Positions 35,332 through 42,116 of a stretch of DNA of 42,116 nt are shown here, piece after piece. Made by a program: the position numbers and the translations under genes. The stretch spans positions 1-42,116 of the forward strand of contig JAJPIM010000033.1 of NCBI GenBank assembly GCA_021324775.1. The letters run 5' to 3'. A model generated the notes under the pieces. That model did not search any database and was not told where the DNA came from. It was given only the letters and a program-made list of their open reading frames with translations. The DNA is from Gemmatimonadota bacterium. Lineage in GTDB: Bacteria; Gemmatimonadota; Gemmatimonadetes; Gemmatimonadales; Gemmatimonadaceae. Numbering within the stretch: position 1 is the stretch's first letter; every line of letters begins with the position of its first letter.

Positions 35332-35359
35332 CGCGGTCGTCCCTAGGGGCGGAGGCGGT
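35316..35359. terminator. Putative bidirectional terminator between mazG and asnS
   Basis: ACCGCC-CGCCCC (35316-35327) pairs with GGGGCG-GA-GGCGGT (35346-35359), giving a 12-bp stem with a two-base bulge and an 18-nt loop. It covers the stop codons of both convergent genes. There is no U-tract on either side, so it may not act as a full intrinsic terminator. Confidence 0.42.
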
Positions 35360-36692
35360 TCATCAAGCGCGCGAACGGGATCGTCTCGCGCACGTGGGGG
35401 AGCCCGCAGATGTAGGCCACGCAGCGCTCCAGACCGAGACCGAAGCCCGAGTGGACGAACGTTCCGTACCGGCGCAGATCGAGATACCACCCGTATGCAT
35501 CCACTGGCAGCCCCTCCGCGAGGATGCGCGCCAATAGCCGGTCATAGTCGTCTTCGCGCTGGGACCCGCCGATGATCTCGCCATAGCCTTCCGGCGCCAG
35601 ACAGTCGTTGCAGAGGACCGTCCGCGGATCGGCCGGATTTTCTTTCATGTAGAACGCCTTTGCTTCCTTGGGATAGTTGCACACGAAGACGGGCCGGTCG
35701 GCGCCTTCGACCAGCAGGGCCTCATCTTCCGCCCCGAGGTCCGCGCCCCATTCGATCGAGCTGCCGCGGGTTCGGAGGATCTCGACCGCGTCGGTGTAAG
35801 CGATGCGCGGGAACGGCGGCGCGACATGTTCGAGCTTCGACACATCCCGTTCGAGTTCATCGAGCTCCCGGCGGCGCCGGCTGAGCACCCGCTCGACCAG
35901 GTAGCTCAGGAGATCTTCCTGAAGCCGCATGTTGTCCGCGGAATCCGCGAACGCGACCTCCGGCTCGATCATCCAGAACTCGGTCAGATGACGGCGAGTC
36001 TTCGACTTCTCGGCGCGGAACGTGGGGCCGAAGGTGTAGATGCTCCCCAGCGCCGCGGCCGCTGCCTCGCCGTAGAGTTGTCCTGTCTGCGCGAGATAGG
36101 CCGTGCCTTCATCGAAATATTCCGTCGAGAATAGGCCGCTGCGCTCACCGATCGCCGCGGTCAGAATCGGCGTATCAACACGCGTGAAATTGCGGACGTA
36201 GAAGAAATCATGTATCGCCTGCTCGATTTCACTCCGCACCCGGAGAATGGCGGCCTGGCGCGGACTGCGCAGCCAGAGATGACGATGATCCATCAGGAAA
36301 TCGACGCCGTGCTCCTTGGGCTGGATCGGGTAGCCAATTGGGCTCCCGCCCGTGACCACGAAATCCCTGAGGGTCAGCTCGAAGCCGCCGGGCGCCCGGG
36401 GGTCGGCGCGGACGGTGCCCGTAAGCTCGACCGAGGCCTCCTGCGTGAGCTCACCGTATCGGTCCCAGATCGCGGGACCCACGTCGGCTTTGGCCAGCAC
36501 CGCCTGGACGGTGCCCAGGCCATCCCGGACAACGAGAAAGGCGATCTTGCCCGAGGAGCGCAGGTGCGTGATCCAGCCGCGCAGCGTAACCACCGAGCCC
36601 ACATGCGCGTTGAGGTCGGGAATCCGGACCAGTGGCGGGGTCTGGGACGACGTTGCGGAGCCGTCGCCGGAAGATGGAGAAGCGATTGGCAT
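35343..36692 (-). CDS. asnS: Asparaginyl-tRNA synthetase
   Basis: This 449-residue class IIb synthetase charges tRNA-Asn. An N-terminal OB-fold anticodon-binding domain (HVGSVVTLRGWITHLRSSGKIAFLVV) precedes the catalytic core with YLAQTGQLYGEAAAAAL, YTFGPTFRAEKSKTRRHLTEFWMIEPE and the C-terminal motif 3 GFGLGLERCVAYICGL followed by HVRETIPFARLMNRLRP. The asparaginyl form is distinguished from AspRS by this ending. The start is ATG 36692. A frame open to 37166 lacks family sequence and overlaps the kinase gene on the other strand. No Shine-Dalgarno sequence precedes the ATG. Confidence 0.95.
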   Translation of the reverse strand: MPIASPSSGDGSATSSQTPPLVRIPDLNAHVGSVVTLRGWITHLRSSGKIAFLVVRDGLGTVQAVLAKADVGPAIWDRYGELTQEASVELTGTVRADPRAPGGFELTLRDFVVTGGSPIGYPIQPKEHGVDFLMDHRHLWLRSPRQAAILRVRSEIEQAIHDFFYVRNFTRVDTPILTAAIGERSGLFSTEYFDEGTAYLAQTGQLYGEAAAAALGSIYTFGPTFRAEKSKTRRHLTEFWMIEPEVAFADSADNMRLQEDLLSYLVERVLSRRRRELDELERDVSKLEHVAPPFPRIAYTDAVEILRTRGSSIEWGADLGAEDEALLVEGADRPVFVCNYPKEAKAFYMKENPADPRTVLCNDCLAPEGYGEIIGGSQREDDYDRLLARILAEGLPVDAYGWYLDLRRYGTFVHSGFGLGLERCVAYICGLPHVRETIPFARLMNRLRP

Positions 36693-36726
36693 TACGGAGG
36701 TTGGGGGTGTCTTCGGGGGGCGCGGC

Positions 36727-36755
36727 AAGGTAGGCCGGTAGCTAGATGGTGTCAA
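36727..36755 (-). promoter_or_regulatory. Near-consensus sigma-70 promoter of asnS
   Basis: On the minus strand a perfect TTGACA (36755-36750) and TACCTT (36732-36727) are separated by exactly 17 bp. Initiation near 36720 would give a leader of about 28 nt before the asnS ATG. The leader has no Shine-Dalgarno sequence. The gap between asnS and the divergent kinase gene is 122 bp (36693-36814) and holds no gene. Confidence 0.68.
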
Positions 36756-36814
36756 CGCGCTCCCTTGCGATGTTCGCGCATGCCGCTTAGTCGCCGCCGC
36801 ACTATTCTTCTCCC

Positions 36815-38332
36815 ATGACGCTCCGCGCCAGGCTGGCGGCGGGCATTCTCGCCATAGCGATCGTGCTCGTCGCCCCCTTGGTCCTTGCCCTGCACTCCCT
36901 CGAGGCGCTCCACCAATCCGCGCTTGGGCTCCGTAACACGGAGTTCGCCGCGTCCTTGCTGCTGGGGCGAATCCGGGGACGGACCGAGAATCTCCGGCGC
37001 GCCGAAGACGCGTTGCTGATCGTGCACGACTCCGCGAGCCAGGTGCGGATGTCGACTGAAATCGCGGCGCTCTCGGCCATGGCCGACTCGCTCGAGGGAT
37101 TCGCGCTTGACAGTGCGGCCCTGCAACTCGGTGCCGCAATCGGCGCCGTCGACGTCGCCGCGCCACGGGAATATGCGGCCGCGCTCGCCAGGCGATCCGC
37201 GCGGGCGGACAGTCTCTCGGCGAATGCCGTGCGCCCAGCGATCGCGCGGATCGAGAGCTGGACCGCGGCGGCTGAATTGTCGCTGCGTGAGCGCACCGGC
37301 GACCGCGTCGCTGCCGCGGCGGATGCCGCTGAGCGAGCCCGCGAATTCTCGGCCGCGGTCCTGGCTTTCGCGACCCTCCTCGCGACGGCGATCGCGGCTT
37401 GGCTCACGCGTTCGGTCAGCGGCCCGGTCGAGGAGCTCGAAGCCGGCATGCAGGCGGTGTCCGAGGGCGAGTTCGGCCACCGCCTCGCACTCGCTCCCGC
37501 CCGGCACGACGAGTTCGGGCGTCTGGCGGCCAGCTTCGCGACGATGGCGCGGCAGCTCGCCGAGCTGGACAAGCTCAAGGCTGAATTCGTGTCCGTGGCG
37601 TCGCACGAGTTGAAGACGCCGGTCAACGTCCTCCTCGGTTATCTGCAACTGCTGGAAGAGGGCGTGTACGGCGAGCTGACCGACCGGCAGCTCGAGGTGT
37701 GCCAGACGCTGGAAGCACAGAGCCAAGCCATCAGCCGGCTCGTCAAGCAATTGCTGGATGTGAGCCGCTTCGAGGCGGGCGGCGGCAAGCTCGAGCCGCG
37801 GGCGTTCTTGCTGCATGAATTGCTCGACGATCTCGCAACCTCGTTCAACGTGCTGGCCCACCAGCGGGGCGTCACGTTCATCGTCACGAGCGCGCCGCAC
37901 GTCCCGCGCGAAGTCGTCTGGGACCAGGACCGGATCAGCGAGGTACTCGGCAACCTGCTGTCCAACGCGTTCAAGTTCACGCCCCGAGGCGGCCGCGTCG
38001 ATCTCGATGTTGACGCCCGCGCGGATCACGTGCATATGAAGGTCCACGACTCGGGCGCCGGCATTCCGGCCGCCCAGCTCCCACGCATCTTCGATAAATT
38101 TTTCCAGGCGGACAATCAGGTGGCAGCCGCGACTGAAGGAACCGGACTGGGGTTGGCGATCGCCAAGAACATTGTCGAAGCCCACCGAGGGACCATCACC
38201 GCCGACAGCACGCCGGGCATGGGGACGACGTTCGCCATCACACTGCCCATTGCGCTTCCACAACGACGGACCCGCGTCGGAACGCCGCCCAGCGACCGGC
38301 GCGCAATCGGAGTGGTGAAGAGCTCGGTGTGA
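36815..38332 (+). CDS. Membrane histidine kinase with HAMP domain
   Basis: This 505-residue sensor kinase has one membrane helix at about 8-27, a mostly helical periplasmic domain of about 150 residues, and a second helix at about 178-198. The HAMP linker spans about 199-252. The HisKA domain holds His264 in FVSVASHELKTPVN. The ATPase domain has N-box NLLSNAFKF (380-388), G1 DSGAGIP (412-418) and G2 GTGLGLAIAK (442-451). It is divergent from asnS. No response regulator lies next to it. Its stop overlaps the lipoprotein gene start by 4 bp (GTGA), so the two proteins are probably made together. Confidence 0.93.
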   Translation: MTLRARLAAGILAIAIVLVAPLVLALHSLEALHQSALGLRNTEFAASLLLGRIRGRTENLRRAEDALLIVHDSASQVRMSTEIAALSAMADSLEGFALDSAALQLGAAIGAVDVAAPREYAAALARRSARADSLSANAVRPAIARIESWTAAAELSLRERTGDRVAAAADAAERAREFSAAVLAFATLLATAIAAWLTRSVSGPVEELEAGMQAVSEGEFGHRLALAPARHDEFGRLAASFATMARQLAELDKLKAEFVSVASHELKTPVNVLLGYLQLLEEGVYGELTDRQLEVCQTLEAQSQAISRLVKQLLDVSRFEAGGGKLEPRAFLLHELLDDLATSFNVLAHQRGVTFIVTSAPHVPREVVWDQDRISEVLGNLLSNAFKFTPRGGRVDLDVDARADHVHMKVHDSGAGIPAAQLPRIFDKFFQADNQVAAATEGTGLGLAIAKNIVEAHRGTITADSTPGMGTTFAITLPIALPQRRTRVGTPPSDRRAIGVVKSSV

Positions 38333-38937
38333 GAGGTCGAGCACTGCCAGCCGTCGCACTGCTCGTCGCCGGTGCGGGGTGCGCGGCGCACCACGCGAAT
38401 CTCAATCCAGCGCCGGCCCAGGCGTGGCCGGCCACGCTGAGTTTCGCCCAGAAGGCGGTCGACGATGACCGCTATCAGGAGGCGGATACCACGCTCGGGA
38501 GTTTCGCGACACGCTACGCCGGCACACCTGAAGCCGCCGAGAGTGATTACTGGCGCGCGCTGGTCGCGCTCGACCCGCGGAACGAGCGCCGGTCGGGAAT
38601 GGACGCGATCGTCGCGCTCGACGCGTACTTCGCGAGCGCCCCTCCGCGCATGCACGATGCCGAGGCCTCGGTCCTCCGCCGGACGGCAGTCGCCCTGTCC
38701 ACGCTACGCGCCGCCACACAGGAAGCGAACTCGGAAGCCGATTCGGCGCGTACCAGCGCTGATTCCGTGCGCACCCGCGCCGACAGCGCTAGAGTGGCCG
38801 GCGCGTCGCGTGACCGGTCGAAGGACGTAGAAGTGCAGCGCCTGCGCGATTCGCTCGACAAGGTGGTGAGCCAGCTCACTCAAACCACGCAGGAACTGGA
38901 ACGGATCAAGAAGCGGCTCGCGACGCCCCAGCCGTGA
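38329..38937 (+). CDS. Lipoprotein with helical repeat and C-terminal coiled coil, coupled to the kinase
   Basis: This 202-residue protein starts with GTG overlapping the kinase stop. Its lipobox (LLVAGAGC, lipid cysteine at about 18) marks it as a lipoprotein. The first half is TPR/Sel1-like helical (AQKAVDDDRYQEADTTLGSF). The second half contains repeats of ADSARTSADSVRTRADSARV followed by a coiled coil with heptad Leu/Val. No function is recognised. The arrangement, a histidine kinase with a downstream lipoprotein, resembles the QseE-QseG pair, but sequence similarity was not tested. Confidence 0.8.
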   Translation: MRGRALPAVALLVAGAGCAAHHANLNPAPAQAWPATLSFAQKAVDDDRYQEADTTLGSFATRYAGTPEAAESDYWRALVALDPRNERRSGMDAIVALDAYFASAPPRMHDAEASVLRRTAVALSTLRAATQEANSEADSARTSADSVRTRADSARVAGASRDRSKDVEVQRLRDSLDKVVSQLTQTTQELERIKKRLATPQP

Positions 38938-38946
38938 TCGGGCTGG
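38928..38946. terminator. Small hairpin between convergent lipoprotein gene and recG
   Basis: CCAGCC (38928-38933) and GGCTGG (38941-38946) form a 6-bp stem with a 7-nt loop covering the lipoprotein stop codon. It lies just before the recG stop on the other strand. There is no U-tract, so bidirectional termination is only possible. Confidence 0.32.
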
Positions 38947-38950
38947 CGCC

Positions 38951-41062
38951 CTACCCGACGCGGAACAACTCCAGCCCGCGCGCGTAGCGGGCTCCGATCG
39001 ACCGCCGGAGCGCGGCATTCTGAGGCGAGCCGAGTTCCGGATCGTCCGCCAGGATCTGCTCGGCGATGAGTCGCGCCCGCTCGTTGAGCTCCTCGTCCCG
39101 CAACGGGTCGGCCACCCGGAATGACGCCGTGCCGCTCTGCTGCGCCCCGAACAGATCGCCCATGCCCCGCAGGCGGAGATCGGCGCGCGCGATCTCGAAT
39201 CCGTCCTCCGTGCCGGCGAACAGACGCAACCGGTCGGATGCCTCCGGTCCGGCATCGCCGAGGAGGATGCAGTAGGACTCCTCGCTTCCCCGCCCGACGC
39301 GCCCGCGCAGTTGGTGCAGCTGCGACAGACCGAATCGCTCCGGGTGCTCGATCAGCATCACCGTGGCATTCGGGACGTCGATGCCGACCTCGATGACCGT
39401 GGTCGCGACCAGGACGTCGATCGCTCCATCGCGGAAAGCACGCATGACCGCATCGCGCTCGTCGGCCGGCACGCGTCCGTGCAGCAGTGCCACGCGCCGG
39501 TCCGCGAACGCGCCGCCCGGCCCGGACAGCGACGCATACATGGCAGTGGCCGATTTGAGATCGGCCCGTTCCGACTCTCCGATCACGGGATACACGACAT
39601 ACGCCTGGCGTCCCTCGGCCACCTGCGTCCCGATGAATGACAGAACCCGCGCGCGGGCCGATTCCGGCCGCAGCGCAGTCATGACGCCGCGGCGCCCGGG
39701 CGGCCGCTCGTCCAGGACGCTGACGTCGAGGTCTCCGTATGCAGTCAGCGCGAGCGACCGCGGGATGGGCGTCGCGCTCAGCAGCAGGACGTCCGGGTGC
39801 TGGCCTTTGGACCCCAGGGCCTGCCGCTGCTCGACGCCGAAGCGGTGTTGCTCGTCGACGATCGCCAATCCCAGTCGTGCAAAGCGGGCGTCCTCCTGCA
39901 CGAGAGCATGTGTCCCGATCACCAGCAGCGGCCCATCCTCGGCCATCCGTTGCGCCGCCGCACGCCGTTCAGAGGCGGCAAGGCTTCCGGTCACCAGTAA
40001 CGGGCGAATACCGAGCCCCTCGAGCAGTGCCGAGGTCGTGCGCATGTGCTGCTCGGCGAGCAACTCGGTGGGCGCCATCATGGCCGCCTGATAACCGTTG
40101 TCCATCGCGAGGAGCGCCGCGAAGAGGGCGACGATGGTTTTGCCGCTCCCCACATCGCCCTGGAGCAACCGGTGCATCTTGGTCGCGCTCCGCATGTCCG
40201 CGACGATCTCGCGCAGCACACGGACCTGCGCGCGCGTGAGCTCGTAGGGGAGCGCCGCCTTGAGTGCCGCCGTGAGCTGCTTCCGGTTCTCGTACCGCAC
40301 GCCGGTCCGTTTGACGCGTGCGATCGCATTCGCGCGGCGGTGGAGGATCTGGAGGGACAGCAGCTCCTCGAACGCCAGCCGCGACCTCCCGTGAGCCGCC
40401 TCGGCAAGGGAGGTGGGATGGTGCACCATCCGAAGTGCATCCGGCAGGGGCGGCACACCGGCCGCGGAGAGAACGGATGGACTGAGGAACTCGGCGGCGA
40501 GCGGCAGCAACGCATCCAGGTGCTGGTCGAGCAGTGACCTGAGCACCTTGACGGACAGCCCTTCGGTCGTCGGATACACGGCCAGGACTCTTCCCTGCTC
40601 CAGCCCAGCCGCACCCGCGCCGAGGTTGACGTACTCGCGGGCCTGCAACTGCCGGCCATGGAAGAAGCGAATCGTACCAGCGACGAGCAGGACATCCTGC
40701 TTGCCGATCACCCGGTCGAGGAACGGCTGGCCCGGCCATGAGACCTCGATCATCCCCGAGTCGTCGCGCAGCACAACCTGGAAGATGCGAAGCCCGCGGC
40801 GGGTCGGGAGCACGCCCTTGGAGATCACGGTGCCGACGATCGTGGCATCCATGCCGACCGCCAGCGCCGCGATCGGCGAGACCGTGGTCGCGTCCTCGTA
40901 GCGGTGCGGTACGTGCGTGAGAAGGTCGCCCGCCGTCACGATTCCCAACCGCCGCAACAGCGCAGCGCGGCGCTCGCCCACCCCCTTGAGATAGGTGACC
41001 GGCATGTCGAGACGGACCGATCCGCGTGCCGGGAGCCGGCGCCGTGCCGCGTCCGCGCTCAT
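38951..41062 (-). CDS. recG: ATP-dependent DNA helicase RecG
   Basis: This 703-residue helicase remodels stalled replication forks and Holliday junctions. The N-terminal wedge domain region has VTYLKGVGERRAALLRRLGI and HVPHRYED. Helicase motifs are visible: I LLQGDVGSGKTIVA, II IVDEQHRFGV (DEQH form usual for RecG), III LLLSATPIPRSLA, and VI HQLRGRVGRGSEESYCIL. The ATG at 41062 is chosen because the frame upstream (to 41194) overlaps ftsY. It begins 7 bp after the ftsY stop and ends near the converging lipoprotein gene. Confidence 0.96.
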   Translation of the reverse strand: MSADAARRRLPARGSVRLDMPVTYLKGVGERRAALLRRLGIVTAGDLLTHVPHRYEDATTVSPIAALAVGMDATIVGTVISKGVLPTRRGLRIFQVVLRDDSGMIEVSWPGQPFLDRVIGKQDVLLVAGTIRFFHGRQLQAREYVNLGAGAAGLEQGRVLAVYPTTEGLSVKVLRSLLDQHLDALLPLAAEFLSPSVLSAAGVPPLPDALRMVHHPTSLAEAAHGRSRLAFEELLSLQILHRRANAIARVKRTGVRYENRKQLTAALKAALPYELTRAQVRVLREIVADMRSATKMHRLLQGDVGSGKTIVALFAALLAMDNGYQAAMMAPTELLAEQHMRTTSALLEGLGIRPLLVTGSLAASERRAAAQRMAEDGPLLVIGTHALVQEDARFARLGLAIVDEQHRFGVEQRQALGSKGQHPDVLLLSATPIPRSLALTAYGDLDVSVLDERPPGRRGVMTALRPESARARVLSFIGTQVAEGRQAYVVYPVIGESERADLKSATAMYASLSGPGGAFADRRVALLHGRVPADERDAVMRAFRDGAIDVLVATTVIEVGIDVPNATVMLIEHPERFGLSQLHQLRGRVGRGSEESYCILLGDAGPEASDRLRLFAGTEDGFEIARADLRLRGMGDLFGAQQSGTASFRVADPLRDEELNERARLIAEQILADDPELGSPQNAALRRSIGARYARGLELFRVG

Positions 41063-41069
41063 CCCGATC

Positions 41070-41999
41070 CTAAGTCTCGAGCAGCTCGCGCGCGAAATCC
41101 GCCGCGTCGAACGGCACGAGGTCGTCGGCGGTCTCGCCCGTACCGATGAATTTGACCGGAACGTTGAGCGCTTCGTGGACTGCGACGACCACACCGCCTT
41201 TCGCGGTCCCGTCGACCTTGGTCAGCACCAGCCCAGTGACCGGCACCGCGGCGGCGAATGTCTGTCCCTGTGCGATGGCGTTCTGGCCGATCGTCGCATC
41301 GAGAACCAGGAGAATCTCGTGCGGCGCTCCCGGACAGCGCTTGGCGATGACGCGAATGATCTTCTTCAATTCGTCCATCAGGGCGCCGCTGGTGTGCAGG
41401 CGCCCGGCGGTGTCGATCAGCACGACATCCGCATCCGAGGCTCCTGCCGCTTCGAGCGCATCGACGGCAACCGCTGCAGGGTCGCGGCCGGTGGCGCCGC
41501 TGATGAACTGGCTGCCGGTACGCTCGGCCCACACACGCAACTGGTCGACGGCACCTGCCCGGAAGGTGTCGCCCGCAGCGACGAGCACGCGACGCCCCTC
41601 ACGGCGCAGCCGGCCGGCCAGTTTGCCGATGAACGTCGTTTTGCCGGCGCCGTTGATGCCGATGACGACAATGATCGTGGGTCCTTGCGCGGCCGTGTGC
41701 AGCGTGGGGTCGCTCTGTCCGGAGCGCAGCGCTGACTCGACGCCGCCCTGCAACGCCCCGAGCAACTCGTCCCGGGTGCGCAGAATCCCCTCGCGGGCGT
41801 CACGCTCGACGGTCGCGACGAGGCGCGACGTCGTGGCGACGCCAAAATCCGCCTCGAGCAGTACCTCCTCGAGCCGCTCCAGCGACCCCTCATCGACGCC
41901 GCGGACCGCGACTGCCACATCGGTGAGAGCGAGTTCCTTGATCCGTTGCCAGAGCGTGCGTCGCGCACCATCAGCCGGCCGCTGAAAGAGTCGTCCCAT
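41070..41999 (-). CDS. ftsY: Signal recognition particle receptor FtsY
   Basis: This 309-residue GTPase is the SRP receptor for co-translational membrane targeting. The N domain precedes the G domain, which has the P-loop GINGAGKTTFIGKLA, DTFRAGAVDQL, DTAGR, TKVDGTAKGG, and the C-terminal GTGETADDLVPFDAADFARELL. It lacks the long acidic A domain of the Escherichia coli protein, as in many bacteria. The start is ATG 41999; an upstream reading frame overlaps the neighbouring gene. recG follows 7 bp downstream. Confidence 0.95.
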   Translation of the reverse strand: MGRLFQRPADGARRTLWQRIKELALTDVAVAVRGVDEGSLERLEEVLLEADFGVATTSRLVATVERDAREGILRTRDELLGALQGGVESALRSGQSDPTLHTAAQGPTIIVVIGINGAGKTTFIGKLAGRLRREGRRVLVAAGDTFRAGAVDQLRVWAERTGSQFISGATGRDPAAVAVDALEAAGASDADVVLIDTAGRLHTSGALMDELKKIIRVIAKRCPGAPHEILLVLDATIGQNAIAQGQTFAAAVPVTGLVLTKVDGTAKGGVVVAVHEALNVPVKFIGTGETADDLVPFDAADFARELLET

Positions 42000-42000
42000 G

Positions 42001-42116
42001 TCACCGCATTCCGGCCCGGCGGCGCCAGAGCCATTCGGCACAGAGCGCGGCGACGAGCAGCACGTAAATCCATCCGAGAGAGCGGAGGCGCGGCGCAGCA
42101 CCAGCCAACACCACGC
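42001..42116 (-). CDS. C-terminal end of a membrane protein (partial)
   Basis: The open frame from the right edge ends at TGA (42003-42001), one base before the ftsY ATG. The 38 visible codons read as a short segment, a membrane helix (LGWIYVLLVAALCAEWLW) and a basic tail (RRRAGMR). Such endings are common in von Willebrand-type or BatA-like membrane proteins, but most of the gene lies outside the window, so function is unknown. Confidence 0.6.
   Translation of the reverse strand, partial: VVLAGAAPRLRSLGWIYVLLVAALCAEWLWRRRAGMR

Noticed and set aside
36693-37166. N-terminal extension of AsnRS to residue 607
   Set aside because: The extra residues are Arg/Pro-rich, overlap the kinase gene and lie upstream of a strong promoter that starts transcription nearer the ATG.

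Overview
The window is about 42 kb of very GC-rich, densely packed bacterial chromosome. I found no rRNA, tRNA, CRISPR array, transposase, integrase or phage gene. Gene content and style suggest a Gemmatimonadota-like Gram-negative bacterium: TonB-dependent uptake, outer-membrane barrels and lipoproteins, a mannose-family PTS with HPr kinase, split methylmalonyl-CoA mutase, frequent GTG starts and many 4-bp stop/start overlaps. The lineage is inferred from gene content only. Thirty-three of the 36 genes lie on the minus strand; only mazG and a histidine kinase/lipoprotein pair lie on the plus strand. No gene-free stretch exceeds about 210 bp.

Read in the minus (transcription) direction from the right edge: the tail of a membrane protein, ftsY and recG; then a plus-strand histidine kinase and lipoprotein pair; asnS with a near-consensus promoter; and mazG convergent with asnS. 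Next comes a long minus run starting at a good promoter: alr, a lipoprotein and an outer-membrane barrel of unknown function, a receiver-histidine kinase hybrid, miaB, a small ComFB-family protein, fbp and the catalytic subunit of methylmalonyl-CoA mutase (34.5-25.1 kb). After a 206-bp gap come fmdB-like, argS, a PfkB-type kinase, purM and the complete riboflavin set ribD-ribE-ribBA-ribH. Then follow nusB, a glycosyltransferase, hprK, PTS EIIA-EIIB-EIIC-EIID, HPr and Enzyme I, and the SAM-cycle genes metK and ahcY, a bifunctional-nuclease-family gene and a secreted protein of unknown function (24.9-5.7 kb).

The last block (5.7-0.66 kb) is a vitamin B12 uptake operon: promoter, cobalamin riboswitch, btuF, btuC, btuD and btuB. 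The partial recO gene follows at the left edge. It has no stop codon inside the window.

The clearest regulatory element is the cobalamin riboswitch at about 5555-5709. The most interesting groupings are the full PTS phosphorelay with an HPr kinase inside a vitamin/SAM gene run, the ComFB protein (a family reported to bind cyclic dinucleotides) coupled to fbp, the histidine kinase overlapping a lipoprotein gene, and the alr-linked lipoprotein/barrel pair. Most of the rest is ordinary housekeeping, and I see no clear evidence of a wholly new system.
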